From Candidatus Avispirillum faecium (lineage in GTDB: Bacteria > Bacillota > Clostridia > Oscillospirales > CAG-272): a DNA stretch of 64,000 bases. Position 1 is the stretch's first letter, and each line of letters starts with the position of its first letter. The translations under genes were made by a program, and so were the position numbers. The stretch lies in assembly GCA_904396155.1 (NCBI GenBank), contig CAJFOI010000050.1, forward strand, positions 1 to 64,000. Direction: 5' to 3'. Below, in pieces: positions 28,366-37,951 of the stretch. The notes beneath the pieces are model-generated. The model was not told where the DNA came from, ran no database searches, and was given only the letters and a program-made list of their open reading frames with translations.

Positions 28366-28775
28366 ACAATCCCCCAGGCGGCTTTGCCGCCATGCCCCCT
28401 TAGCGGCTCTGCAAGAGACGCCCACAAGGGGCCTATTAAACCCAAACTTCCCCTGTGATGCAGCTTCACAGGAGATGCTGGGATGGTGGCTTGCCATAAC
28501 TACCAATAAATGAGGCCTCCCCTTCGTGGGGGCTGCGCAGCAGACCCAGGGGAGGTGGCACGGCAGCCATGACAGAGGGGCAGTAAAGAACAATCCCTCA
28601 GTCGACTACGTCGACAGCTCCCTTTACACAAGGGAGCCTTTTGCTTATGTTTTCCTGCGTCCCCACCAGGGAGCCTCTTTGCTTATGTTTTCCCGCATCT
28701 CCACAAGGGGGACTTTTTCATTCTAAGCCTCCCCTGTGTAAGGGGAGGTGGGTTTTGCGTAGCAAAACTCGGAGG
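28366..28775. repeat. Cluster of interspersed palindromic repeats
   Basis: Hairpins GGCGGC-TTT-GCCGCC (28377-28391), GTCGAC-TAC-GTCGAC (28601-28615), GTTTTGC-GTA-GCAAAAC (28752-28768); 'cttcccctgtgatgcagcttcacaggagatgctgggatggtggc'. Confidence 0.8.
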
Positions 28776-28790
28776 GGTTGTATTCAAATG

Positions 28791-28818
28791 AAAAGAAGAC
28801 ACATATGTGTCTTCTTTT
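28791..28818. terminator. Perfect 28-bp palindrome, terminator of purB
   Basis: AAAAGAAGACACAT/ATGTGTCTTCTTTT just downstream of the purB stop (minus strand). Confidence 0.7.
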
Positions 28819-28828
28819 TGCATTTTTA

Positions 28829-30262
28829 TTAAACAGTCAGTTCTGCCCCATCCCCCATGGCAGACCGGTTTTTCTCCAAAACCTCGTCGACGGTTTTCAC
28901 AAAGGCGCAAACCTGATCGGCGCTGCGCCCCGTGTAGTTCTCCGGCTGCAGCTGGGCCTCGATCTCCTCCTTTGTCAGCGGGAAGAGGGGGTCTGCTTCG
29001 ATGCGCTGGATCAAATCGTGGCGCTTGCCGTATTTTTTCACCTGTTCTGCGCTGGCGATGGAATGGACACGGATGCGCTCATGCAGCTCCTGCCGGTCGC
29101 CCCCCCGTTTTACCGCCTCCATCATGATGTTTTCGCTGGCCATATAAGGGAGGTTGTCCATCACACGGGAGCGGATCACCATGGGATTGACTACGATCCC
29201 CTGGGAGATATTGATGTAGATATTGAGAATCGCATCCACTGCCAGAAACGCTTCCGCCATGGAGATGCGTTTGTTGGCGCTGTCGTCCAGGGTGCGTTCA
29301 AACCACTGGGTGCCGGCGGTGACAGCCGGATTCAGGGAGTCTGCAATCACGTAGCGGGCCAGCGCCGCAATGCGCTCGCTGCGCATGGGATTGCGCTTGT
29401 AGGGCATGGCGGAGGAACCGATCTGGTGGGTTTCAAATGGTTCTTCCATTTCCATAAAGGATTGAGCGATGCGCATATCGCCGGAAAATTTATATGCCGA
29501 CTGAGCGATGCCGGACAGAACGGACATCACCCGGCTGTCGTGCTTTCTGGTGTAAGTCTGGCCGCTGACGGGCACGCATCCGGCAAAGCCGAACTTTTCG
29601 GCAATGTAGTTTTCTGCGCGGGTGACTTTTTCGGCGTCCCCGTCAAAGAGCTCCAAAAAGCTTGCCTGGGTGCCGGTGGTTCCCTTGGATCCAAGGAGAA
29701 GCAAGCCGTCCGCCACATAGTCCAGATCCTCCAGGTCCAGCAGCAGATCATAGAGCCAGAGAGTGGCGCGCTTGCCCACGGTGGTCAACTGGGCCGGCTG
29801 GAGGTGCGTATAGGCAAGGGCAGGCATGTCCCGGTATTCCATGGCGAAGTCCCGCAGGTTCTGCATGACCCGCAGCAGCTTGCTGCGTACCAGTGCCAGC
29901 GCCTTTTTCATAATGATCATATCGGTGTTGTCTCCCACATAGCAGGAGGTGGCACCCAAATGGATGATCGGCCGCGCCGTGGGGATCTGGTCGCCCCAGG
30001 CGTGGATGTGGGCCATGACGTCGTGGCGCAGTTCCTTTTCATAGGCGGCAGCGGCGGCGTAGTCTATATCCGTGGCATGGGCCCGCATCTCGTCCAGCTG
30101 GGCATCGGTGATGTCCAGCCCTTCCCGCTGCTCCGCCTCTGCAAGGGCGATCCACAGCGCCCGCCAGGTGGTGAACTTCATATCGGCGGAAAAGAGATAC
30201 TGCATTTCCGAACTGGCGTATCTGGTGGAAAAAGGACTTTCATAATTTTTATGATTTTGCAT
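28829..30262 (-). CDS. purB: Adenylosuccinate lyase
   Basis: 'SPFSTRYASSEMQYLFSADMKFTTWRALWIALAEAEQ', fumarase/lyase signature 'GSSAMPYKRNPMRSE'; start MQNHKNYE at 30262. Confidence 0.95.
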   Translation of the reverse strand: MQNHKNYESPFSTRYASSEMQYLFSADMKFTTWRALWIALAEAEQREGLDITDAQLDEMRAHATDIDYAAAAAYEKELRHDVMAHIHAWGDQIPTARPIIHLGATSCYVGDNTDMIIMKKALALVRSKLLRVMQNLRDFAMEYRDMPALAYTHLQPAQLTTVGKRATLWLYDLLLDLEDLDYVADGLLLLGSKGTTGTQASFLELFDGDAEKVTRAENYIAEKFGFAGCVPVSGQTYTRKHDSRVMSVLSGIAQSAYKFSGDMRIAQSFMEMEEPFETHQIGSSAMPYKRNPMRSERIAALARYVIADSLNPAVTAGTQWFERTLDDSANKRISMAEAFLAVDAILNIYINISQGIVVNPMVIRSRVMDNLPYMASENIMMEAVKRGGDRQELHERIRVHSIASAEQVKKYGKRHDLIQRIEADPLFPLTKEEIEAQLQPENYTGRSADQVCAFVKTVDEVLEKNRSAMGDGAELTV

Positions 30263-30470
30263 TTTCTGGGGTTTCCTCCTGTGTCTCTTCCGGCAGCTGG
30301 ATGGCTTCCGTATTGATTTTTCCGTGCGTTTTTTCATAGTACGCCACATTGCTGCGGATGATATGTAAAAGATGGTTGTTGAGGGAGTTGTTTTCCTTTT
30401 CTGCAACATACAGAAGCTTTTTGTACAGCTGGGTGTCCAGTCGGACGGTAAATTCCCGTTTTTCCTTCAT
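30249..30470 (-). CDS. Small ribbon-helix-helix-like (Arc-type) protein
   Basis: 'KREFTVRLDTQLYKKLLYVAEKENNSLNNHLLHIIRSNVAYYEK'; RBS upstream; overlaps the purB start. Confidence 0.65.
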   Translation of the reverse strand: MKEKREFTVRLDTQLYKKLLYVAEKENNSLNNHLLHIIRSNVAYYEKTHGKINTEAIQLPEETQEETPENAKS

Positions 30471-30648
30471 GGAAAGAACCTTCCTTTCTGTCGTTTTGCA
30501 GCATACGGTCCTGTAACAGTATAGCAGAGGCGGGAAGGAAAATCAAGGGATGGATCTTCGGGAGCGCAATATTTACAAAAAAATGTGGAATGTGCTGTGG
30601 GAATATGATACAATAACAAAATCAAGTAAACGAAAAGGAAGAATACGT

Positions 30649-31176
30649 GTGAGGGATACGGATCAAAGAGAAGAACACCGTACGCTGGCGGATCGTCTGC
30701 GGGAAGCGAGAGAGCGGGCAGGTTTGTCCCCGGAAGCGCTGGCGCAGCAGCTGGAGGTGTCCCCGGAGGAATATGCCCAGTGGGAAGCGGGGACAGTGCA
30801 GCCGGATACGGCGGCAGTGGGCCGCGCTGCGAAAATTTTGCACGTTACCGGAAACTATCTTTTGTTCGGCCTGACCCGGGAGGGTATGGTGGGAGCCATG
30901 TTCCCCAACAAGGCTGTCCCGGAGGCAGTTCCCGGCTGGTACAAAGGAATGCTGGTGGGCGCCGCGCTGCTGTTTTGCGGGGGTGCGGGAGCGCTTTTGC
31001 TTTTGTTTGTGCGCAAAGCGGGAGAGGAAACGGGGGAACTTTTGTCTTTCCTTCCTTTCTGGGTATTTCTCGGGATCTTTGCTGTGGGAGCACTGGCCTG
31101 CATCGTCTCGGGCGTGTTGCGCAGCAGGGTGAAAAAACACAGTCGGCACAAGGAGAAGGGAAATGATGAAGATTGA
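30649..31176 (+). CDS. Membrane-anchored XRE-family HTH regulator
   Basis: GTG start; 'LADRLREARERAGLSPEALAQQLEVSPEEYAQWEAGTVQPDTAAVGRAAKIL' HTH followed by two TM segments. Confidence 0.8.
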   Translation: MRDTDQREEHRTLADRLREARERAGLSPEALAQQLEVSPEEYAQWEAGTVQPDTAAVGRAAKILHVTGNYLLFGLTREGMVGAMFPNKAVPEAVPGWYKGMLVGAALLFCGGAGALLLLFVRKAGEETGELLSFLPFWVFLGIFAVGALACIVSGVLRSRVKKHSRHKEKGNDED

Positions 31177-32572
31177 TCGAACCGATAAAAATACCGGGAG
31201 AAGGAGACTGTCCAAAAAAGCCGTTCTTTGGATTGTGTGCATATCTGCCGCAGTCCTGCTGGCAGTGGCAGCCGCAGTTCTGGCGTTCTTTTTTTGCGAA
31301 GACGGCGAAAGGGAGCACTCTGCCGCAGAGGAGAATCCCGAGGGTGCCGCGCTGGTGCTGGAAAATCAAAAGGAAGGGGACTTTACGTATTCTGTCTATG
31401 ACGACAACACCGTCACGCTCACCGGGTACACCGGAGACGATACGGTTGTAGAGATCCCGGAGAGCCTGGGAGGATACCCGGTCACCACCATCGGTCTGGG
31501 ATGCTTCAACCAGGAGGATCTCCCCATGGAGGAGATCCGGCTGCCGGATACGGTGACGCATTTTGAGGCGCATTCCTTCGGCAATGCGAAAAATTTGAAA
31601 AGCATCACGATTCCCGCGGGCACTACGGTGATCGAAACGGGGACCTTTGTGTACTGCTCCGCACTGGAACAGGTGCATATACCGGACAGTGTGACCCAGA
31701 TCGGCGAGGGGGCCTTTTACTACTGCAAGTCCCTTGCAAAGATCCAGCTTCCCCCCTCTCTTGAAAAGATCGGAGACTACGCTTTTTCCATGTGTACGGC
31801 GCTGTCTTCCATCACCGTTCCCCAGGGAGCGACATCGATAGGGGCGTATGCGTTTGAGGGGTGCTCCGCGCTGGCGGAGGTTTCCCTGCCGGACAGCGTG
31901 GAGACAATTGGGGAATATGCCTTTAATTTATGCGAAGCCCTGACGGAATTTGCAGTTCCCTCCGGTGTCACCGCCATTTCGGAGGCTGTTTTCAACAACT
32001 GTCTTGCGCTGGAGCAGGTCACGTTTCCCGACGGTCTGGAGACCATCGGAGATATGGCCTTTTACTACTGCGAGGCATTGCGTTCGGTGGACTTTCCCGA
32101 TACGCTCGAAAGCATTGGCGAATACGCGTTTCTCCACTGTATTTCTCTCTCACAGGTGGTGCTGCCGGATTCCGTAGATACACTGGGTGCATATGCCTTT
32201 GCGGATTGTACGGGGCTGGAACGGGTGACGCTGTCAAAGAATCTCACGGAGATCCCGGATTACGGCTTTTCCCAGTGCGAGAAGCTGGAGTCCATCGAAT
32301 TGCATGACGGGATTACCCAGATCGGCGTGTTTGCCTTTGTCAGCTGTGACGAAATTTCCGAGATTGTCGTCCCGGCGGGGGTGACTTTGCTGGATGCGTA
32401 CGCTTTCTCCGATATGCAGGGACTGCTGTCTGTTACCATACCGGACTCTGTGGAAGAGATCGGGGAAGGACTGCTGGCGTATACCGATCAGGTGACTGTA
32501 TCCTGCAAGGAAGGCAGTGTGATCGATGAATACTGTACGGCAAATGAGATCGCCGTATCCCATGTAGAGTAA
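31163..32572 (+). CDS. BspA-type leucine-rich-repeat (LRR_5) protein with N-terminal TM anchor
   Basis: N-terminal TM 'AVLWIVCISAAVLLAVAAAVLAFFF', then repeats of type 'LPDSVETIGEYAFNLCEALTEFAVPSGV'. Confidence 0.88.
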   Translation: MMKIDRTDKNTGRRRLSKKAVLWIVCISAAVLLAVAAAVLAFFFCEDGEREHSAAEENPEGAALVLENQKEGDFTYSVYDDNTVTLTGYTGDDTVVEIPESLGGYPVTTIGLGCFNQEDLPMEEIRLPDTVTHFEAHSFGNAKNLKSITIPAGTTVIETGTFVYCSALEQVHIPDSVTQIGEGAFYYCKSLAKIQLPPSLEKIGDYAFSMCTALSSITVPQGATSIGAYAFEGCSALAEVSLPDSVETIGEYAFNLCEALTEFAVPSGVTAISEAVFNNCLALEQVTFPDGLETIGDMAFYYCEALRSVDFPDTLESIGEYAFLHCISLSQVVLPDSVDTLGAYAFADCTGLERVTLSKNLTEIPDYGFSQCEKLESIELHDGITQIGVFAFVSCDEISEIVVPAGVTLLDAYAFSDMQGLLSVTIPDSVEEIGEGLLAYTDQVTVSCKEGSVIDEYCTANEIAVSHVE

Positions 32573-32583
32573 AAATATGGAAT

Positions 32584-32612
32584 AAAAAAGACGGCCTGCG
32601 GGCCGTCTTTTT
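32584..32612. terminator. Intrinsic terminator after LRR gene
   Basis: AAAAAGACGGCC-tgcg-GGCCGTCTTTTT. Confidence 0.85.
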
Positions 32613-32640
32613 GTACAAAGAGATGCAAGATGCGCAAGAT

Positions 32641-34905
32641 TTATGATATGTGCTCCAGGGTTATGGAAACCTCTGTGTCCGGGGAGCGGGCGGGAATTTC
32701 CACTGTGCCCCGGCGTGTCTTTTCGTCATATGTGCAGACGGTCCCCGCGGGGGCCTCCCTGCACCGGAAGGCGTCTATATCGTAAAGCTCCCATGTGATT
32801 GTTCGCTGTGTACATTCGCCGGCATACCCGCTGCCCGCAGGCACATAGGAAATGGTGTACAGATCACCGTCACAGGAATAGGAGAGTTTTGCCACTCTGT
32901 ATGCCCCGGACAGGTATCCCTCTGTGATCCCGTCGTCCTCAAAGAGGAGAAAGCTGTCAGACAGTGGTTCTTCCCCGGTGAAGATTTTTATTATTAAGTG
33001 GGAAAGGGGCGCCGTGGTCATTCTGTTGGTGTAGGGCTGGGTGGGCAGCGGTTTGCCTGCTTTGACAAAGAGGGGAAAGGAAAACAAATCGTTTTGCACG
33101 GTGACGGTTTGTCCGCCGCAGTACCGGATCCCGGTAAAATAGTCATACCATGTGCCTGCGGGAAGGTACACCTTTGAGGCGGTGACAAATGTCTCTCCCC
33201 CTCCCGGTCGGCAGATGGGAGAAGCCAGCAGCGCATCTCCCAGGTAATAGGTGCCCGGATGTGCATATGCCGCTTCATTTTCCCCATCGAAAAAATACAG
33301 GGACCGCAGCAGGGGGACGCTGTCCCGATAGCTTTCATAGGCGGTGGAATACAGATAGGGGATCAGCATAGCGCGCAGGTGGAACATTTCCCGCATGGCG
33401 GAGCAGTAGGGTTCTCCCCACGTCCAGGGACGCCGGTCGATTTTCTCGTTGCCGCATACATGCAGGCGCAGCGCGGCGGAGGTGATGCCGAACTGCACCC
33501 ACCGCACATACAGCTCCGCGTGCTTTTCCGGGTCCGGGTCCTCGAACCCGCCGATGTCGTGGCTCCACCAGAAGCATCCTGCATTTCCGGCACTGACAGT
33601 CATCCGGACCTCGAAGGCGAGGGCCTCCCAGGTGGATACGGTGTCTCCCGAAAAGTATATCGGGTGCTTGTGATCTCCAAATCCGCCCCAGCGGGAAAAG
33701 GACATGCCCCGCAGGCCGGCTTTTCTGGAATGTGCATAATACAGGTGGTTGAGCCAGGGCAGGTGGGCAAGGTTTTTCAGTCCGTTGACGGCGGGATACA
33801 GATAATCCTGCTGCCAGTCCAGCCACCAGAAATCCACCCCCATTTTTTCGTATCGGGCGTGGGTGCTTTCAAAAAAAGCCTCCATATAGTCTTTGCTTCC
33901 GGCGTTGAAGCGGTAGTTGGTCACGCCCCGCCCGAGATTTTCCTGCTCCCGCTGGGATTGCCGCTCCGGGATGAGCGGCACCGTTTCCCTGTAATGCTTT
34001 TTCTGGAGGAGATCCATAAATGCGGGATATGTTTCTTCGTGGTCCCGGATTCCATCTGCCGGGTGATCGTTGAGCGTGACGGTGATTCCCCGCCGGTGGA
34101 GTGTGTCCAGCAGTTTCCCCGGATCGGGGATTTTCCGCCGGTTCCAGGTGTATCCGGTCCAGCCCAGATTTCCGCCGGCGTGACCGTAGCCGAACAACGC
34201 CTTGGGATCTCCCTCTTCATACCCCCAGTCCTGATAGTGCCAGTCCATGTCCATTACCAAAATGTCCAGAGGAAAATCGTTTGCATCGTATTCGTCTACG
34301 ATCTGCAAAAATTCCCGGGCGCTGTACGGCCACCAGCGGGAATACCAGGAGCCCAGGGCGCATTTGCGGGGCAGCGCCATGTCTCCGGATACCCGGGCGA
34401 GATCCCGCAGGGCGGCGGGGTAATCGTGGCCGTAGGCGAAAAGGTACAGATCCCACAGATGGTTCTCGCTCCGGTTTTGCAGCCAGCCGTCTGCAAAAGT
34501 CGGAGCGCCGGAGTCGTCGATCACATACCATCCGTCCCGGGCAAGAAGCCCGTCGGGAAGGGGACGCGGACCGTCCACTCCATCCAGAGTGGCCAGTGTT
34601 CCTCCCAGATTTTCCCGGTTTCTGTCCCCGAATTTCCATACGGTATCCACGTTTCCCGTATGGATCCTTGCAAACAGACTGTCCTGGGAAAAGGCGGCGC
34701 CTGCCCGGTAGGTAAGGGTGCATTTTTTTGTGGAAAGGGTGACGGTGCCGTCCTTTTGCACAAACGCGGTGTCGGCAGGATACTGCCGCCGGTTTGCAAA
34801 CAGGGTCGCGCCGTCGGCAAAGACGCCGTCCTTTGCGTATTCCATGCGGATCACGCCGTCGGTGATCACGGTAAAGCGGGCGTTTCCAATGATCCATTGA
34901 TTCAT
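32641..34905 (-). CDS. Glycoside hydrolase family 31-like
   Basis: 'LDILVMDMDWHYQDWGYE', 'GVDFWWLDWQQDYLYPAVNGLKNLAHLPWLNHLYY', 'FSRWGGFGDHKHPIYFSGDTVSTWEALAFEVRMTVSAGNAGCFWWSHDIGGF'; probable start MNQWIIGNARFTV at 34905. Confidence 0.88.
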   Translation of the reverse strand: MNQWIIGNARFTVITDGVIRMEYAKDGVFADGATLFANRRQYPADTAFVQKDGTVTLSTKKCTLTYRAGAAFSQDSLFARIHTGNVDTVWKFGDRNRENLGGTLATLDGVDGPRPLPDGLLARDGWYVIDDSGAPTFADGWLQNRSENHLWDLYLFAYGHDYPAALRDLARVSGDMALPRKCALGSWYSRWWPYSAREFLQIVDEYDANDFPLDILVMDMDWHYQDWGYEEGDPKALFGYGHAGGNLGWTGYTWNRRKIPDPGKLLDTLHRRGITVTLNDHPADGIRDHEETYPAFMDLLQKKHYRETVPLIPERQSQREQENLGRGVTNYRFNAGSKDYMEAFFESTHARYEKMGVDFWWLDWQQDYLYPAVNGLKNLAHLPWLNHLYYAHSRKAGLRGMSFSRWGGFGDHKHPIYFSGDTVSTWEALAFEVRMTVSAGNAGCFWWSHDIGGFEDPDPEKHAELYVRWVQFGITSAALRLHVCGNEKIDRRPWTWGEPYCSAMREMFHLRAMLIPYLYSTAYESYRDSVPLLRSLYFFDGENEAAYAHPGTYYLGDALLASPICRPGGGETFVTASKVYLPAGTWYDYFTGIRYCGGQTVTVQNDLFSFPLFVKAGKPLPTQPYTNRMTTAPLSHLIIKIFTGEEPLSDSFLLFEDDGITEGYLSGAYRVAKLSYSCDGDLYTISYVPAGSGYAGECTQRTITWELYDIDAFRCREAPAGTVCTYDEKTRRGTVEIPARSPDTEVSITLEHIS

Positions 34906-35002
34906 AAAAGGCTCCTTTATTGCAACCTGTGTCGCTTGTTTCATCATACAGGAGCGGGGTGGGAATGTCAATGGGATCTGCGCTTTTTGCACGGGATTTG
35001 GA

Positions 35003-37327
35003 TTATTCTCTGGGAAAGACGTAAATATATGCGGATACGGGTATGCTGCCGATATGTACATATTGAAATGCATCTCCGGTGAGAAAGACGCTCTGGACGT
35101 TGGGCAGCGCAGATGCGTCTACCTCTTTTTTGTACAGCGGTCCATGGGCGCCAAACCAAAGTACGCCGGCGGATATTTTTTCTATTTCCTCCATGCCATA
35201 GGCCTCTGCATAGGAGGAACCCAGATAGACAAGCCGTTTTTCTTTTGCCTCCACATCCAATCGAATGATGGGTTGTACCGATCGGTCCAGAAAACCGCTT
35301 TCATAGGTGATGATTTTTGTCTTCCCAAAGGACAGGGTCTCTCCCGGCGTGTAGGTGACGATCTTCACGCCCGCCGCATCTGCTCTTTCATATAGCTGGT
35401 AAGCGGTTTTTGAGTCCTCCTCTGGGATCCAGACCTGCCGCACCATGTTGCGGTTCCACAGCTTTTCCAACGTCTCGATGTGCTTGCTGTGCAGGTGGGT
35501 CAGCATAACGGCTTCGATCTCTGTGGCATAAAAGGCCTCCGAGGTGGTCGCGCCCCGCCGCAGAACGGAATAGCCTCCGGAGGATATGTCCACCAGCAGC
35601 ACTTTTTCTCCTTCGGCTATGACAAGTCCGTCATTTTTCTCCGTCCATACGCCTTCGTCCATGCCGCTGTTGACCATAGCCGTTTGGGTCTGGTCTGCGT
35701 AAAAGGCGCGCCAGCCGAAGACCGCAATTCCAAATAACAGAACCATCGCCGCCGTGCCCAGGATGGGAGGGCGCCGTTTCCCCCGTGCCGCAACCAGTGC
35801 CCAAAAAACGAAGCAGAATATGGCCAGTGTCAGCACCGGCGCAAAAGGATATTGCATGGAAATGCAAATATTCCGCAGCTTTGACAGCTGTGCCGCGATG
35901 GCAAAAGTCACCTGGCAAAGGGCGCGGACAGCGGGCAGCACAAGTCCGACAAACAGAGGAGAGGGGGACACCAGCAGCAACAGGGGAATCAGCCAGAGGA
36001 GGATGGTGGTGAGCAGGGTAAAGACGACGCAGGCAGGGGATGCCAGTATGGAGACATAGCCGAAGAAAAGGCAGGAGAGGGGCAAAATGAACAGCGAAGC
36101 ACACAGAGCCAGCAAAAACAGACTGCCGGTCTCTTTTGCCAGGTTTTTCAGACGGACGAGGACTCCTCTTCGTTTTTCTGTATCTCCAAACATCGGTTTT
36201 TGGGTGGCCCGATTGTATAGCAGAACTGCCATGACGCCCCAGAAGGATAGGAGCAGCCCCACGTCCCTTGCGGCGCCGGGATTGCACAAAATGATTGTGC
36301 ACACGGAGATTCCGGCATTGGTGAAGCTGTCGCTGCCTTTTCCCAGAATGCGCAAAAACAGGCAGATCAGCAGCATGATTCCCGCACGAACTACTGATGG
36401 AGTAAATCCGGAGATCGTCATATATAAAACGGAGATCCCAATGGAAAGCCCGTTTCCCAGGCGGCGGCTGAACCGCCGTCCCAGTGCGCTGGAAAGGCCG
36501 GTGACAATGGTCAGATGCGTGCCGCTGAGAGCCAGTACGTGGGTGATGCCCAGCCGCATGAAGTCGCGGTCCACCCGATCTGGCAGCACATCCACATTTC
36601 CAAGAAACAGTGCGGCCGAGAATCCGCCGGCTTCTTCTCCCAATTTTTCCATCAGGATTCCGGAAAGATACTTTTGCACACGCTTTCCCCAGAGCTGGAT
36701 CTGTTGGACCGGCGGCACGCTTCTTTCCGACGTGTGTATCTCCATAGCGACCGCTTCGGCCCGCACTCCTTTGGAGCGGGAATACTCCCGTTGATGGGGG
36801 TCGTAGATCTCCCCCAGACCCAGGGTCTCGAAAGTGACAGTCCCACTGACGCCGATACCGGATTCCAACAGTTCTTCCGCCTGCAGGCTGATGAGAAAGC
36901 CTGCTTTTTCTCCGTCCATGGAATCGACATATACGGTGTAGTAACCGTAGTAGGAGGTGGCCCAATTTGTGTCCATCACGATGCCGGTGATCTGTGCCTC
37001 TCGTCCGTTCAAATTGTCGTAGTATTCCTGCCGGATCTCCTCTTTCCAGGTGAACCAGCAGGCGGCGCTGCAGCCTGCCAGAAAAGCAATGAGGACGGGA
37101 ATACAGGAGGTTATAAGCCTTTTGCCGCTTTTGCGTCTTGCATTTCTTCTCCACGGCGAAAGCTCCAGAACAAGCACCACTACGGCGGCAATGAGGAGAA
37201 AAATTCCCGGATACAGGAGCTTTTTCCCCCAGGCAATATACGACAAAAGACCGTTCAGGATCCAAACGCCCAGGTACATGCTCACACAGCCCACAAACAG
37301 GGGGCGCAGCCGTATTTCCTTACTCAT
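35003..37327 (-). CDS. comEC: ComEC/Rec2-family DNA uptake protein
   Basis: 'HVLALSGTHLTIVTGLSSALGRRFSRRLG', polytopic competence domain, DUF4131-like N-terminus and C-terminal MBL-like domain. Confidence 0.88.
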   Translation of the reverse strand: MSKEIRLRPLFVGCVSMYLGVWILNGLLSYIAWGKKLLYPGIFLLIAAVVVLVLELSPWRRNARRKSGKRLITSCIPVLIAFLAGCSAACWFTWKEEIRQEYYDNLNGREAQITGIVMDTNWATSYYGYYTVYVDSMDGEKAGFLISLQAEELLESGIGVSGTVTFETLGLGEIYDPHQREYSRSKGVRAEAVAMEIHTSERSVPPVQQIQLWGKRVQKYLSGILMEKLGEEAGGFSAALFLGNVDVLPDRVDRDFMRLGITHVLALSGTHLTIVTGLSSALGRRFSRRLGNGLSIGISVLYMTISGFTPSVVRAGIMLLICLFLRILGKGSDSFTNAGISVCTIILCNPGAARDVGLLLSFWGVMAVLLYNRATQKPMFGDTEKRRGVLVRLKNLAKETGSLFLLALCASLFILPLSCLFFGYVSILASPACVVFTLLTTILLWLIPLLLLVSPSPLFVGLVLPAVRALCQVTFAIAAQLSKLRNICISMQYPFAPVLTLAIFCFVFWALVAARGKRRPPILGTAAMVLLFGIAVFGWRAFYADQTQTAMVNSGMDEGVWTEKNDGLVIAEGEKVLLVDISSGGYSVLRRGATTSEAFYATEIEAVMLTHLHSKHIETLEKLWNRNMVRQVWIPEEDSKTAYQLYERADAAGVKIVTYTPGETLSFGKTKIITYESGFLDRSVQPIIRLDVEAKEKRLVYLGSSYAEAYGMEEIEKISAGVLWFGAHGPLYKKEVDASALPNVQSVFLTGDAFQYVHIGSIPVSAYIYVFPRE

Positions 37328-37339
37328 GTTTTCGCTTCC

Positions 37340-37765
37340 TCAGTGTGTTTCGGGGAAGAAATGGGGATCTGCCAGATCCTTCAGAGTGATGCCGTCCAGG
37401 TATGTCGATACAATCCGGTCCAGACCTCTCCACAGAGGAAAGGTTTTGCAGTCTCCGGCCCGATCGCAGTCTCCGTCGCCGCATGCGGGGCAGGAAACGG
37501 AGGTCATCGATCCCTCGGTCAGCTGCAGAATGCTGCCCACGGTATAGGCCTCGGGCGCTTTGGAAAGCCGATACCCGCCGCCCCGCCCACGCAGAGCGTC
37601 CACAAAGCCGGCACGGCTCAAAACTACCAGTATACTTTCCAGATACTTCAGAGAGATTTCCTCCTTTGCGGCGATTTCCTTCAGGGGGACATAGCCGCCC
37701 GACTTTTCTTCCGCCAGGGCCAGCATAACCCGCAGCGCATAGCGGCCTTTGGTAGAAACGATCAT
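37340..37765 (-). CDS. Rrf2-family regulator (IscR-like, Cys-rich)
   Basis: 'MIVSTKGRYALRVMLALAEEKSGGYVPLKEIAAKEEISLKYLESILVVLSRAGFVDALRGRGGGYRL', 'SCPACGDGDCDRAGDC' Cys cluster. Confidence 0.9.
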   Translation of the reverse strand: MIVSTKGRYALRVMLALAEEKSGGYVPLKEIAAKEEISLKYLESILVVLSRAGFVDALRGRGGGYRLSKAPEAYTVGSILQLTEGSMTSVSCPACGDGDCDRAGDCKTFPLWRGLDRIVSTYLDGITLKDLADPHFFPETH

Positions 37766-37951
37766 TTCGTATAACGCCCTCCCGTTTGCATTTTGTTTCT
37801 TCCATAATACAACAGAATTCGTCAAAAAACAAGATTTGGAAAAAATTTGAAAGGATCCTGTGTAAATTTTGGAAGTGGAAAAAAGATTGACACTTTTTGT
37901 ATGTTTGTGTACAATAATATTGAAAAACACACGAGAAGGGGAGGGAAAGAT

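Noticed and set aside
28778-30316. 512-aa plus-strand ORF opposite purB
   Set aside because: Shadow ORF of adenylosuccinate lyase created by high-GC codon bias.
33259-35082. 607-aa plus-strand ORF opposite the GH31 gene
   Set aside because: Shadow ORF; the minus strand carries clear GH31 motifs.
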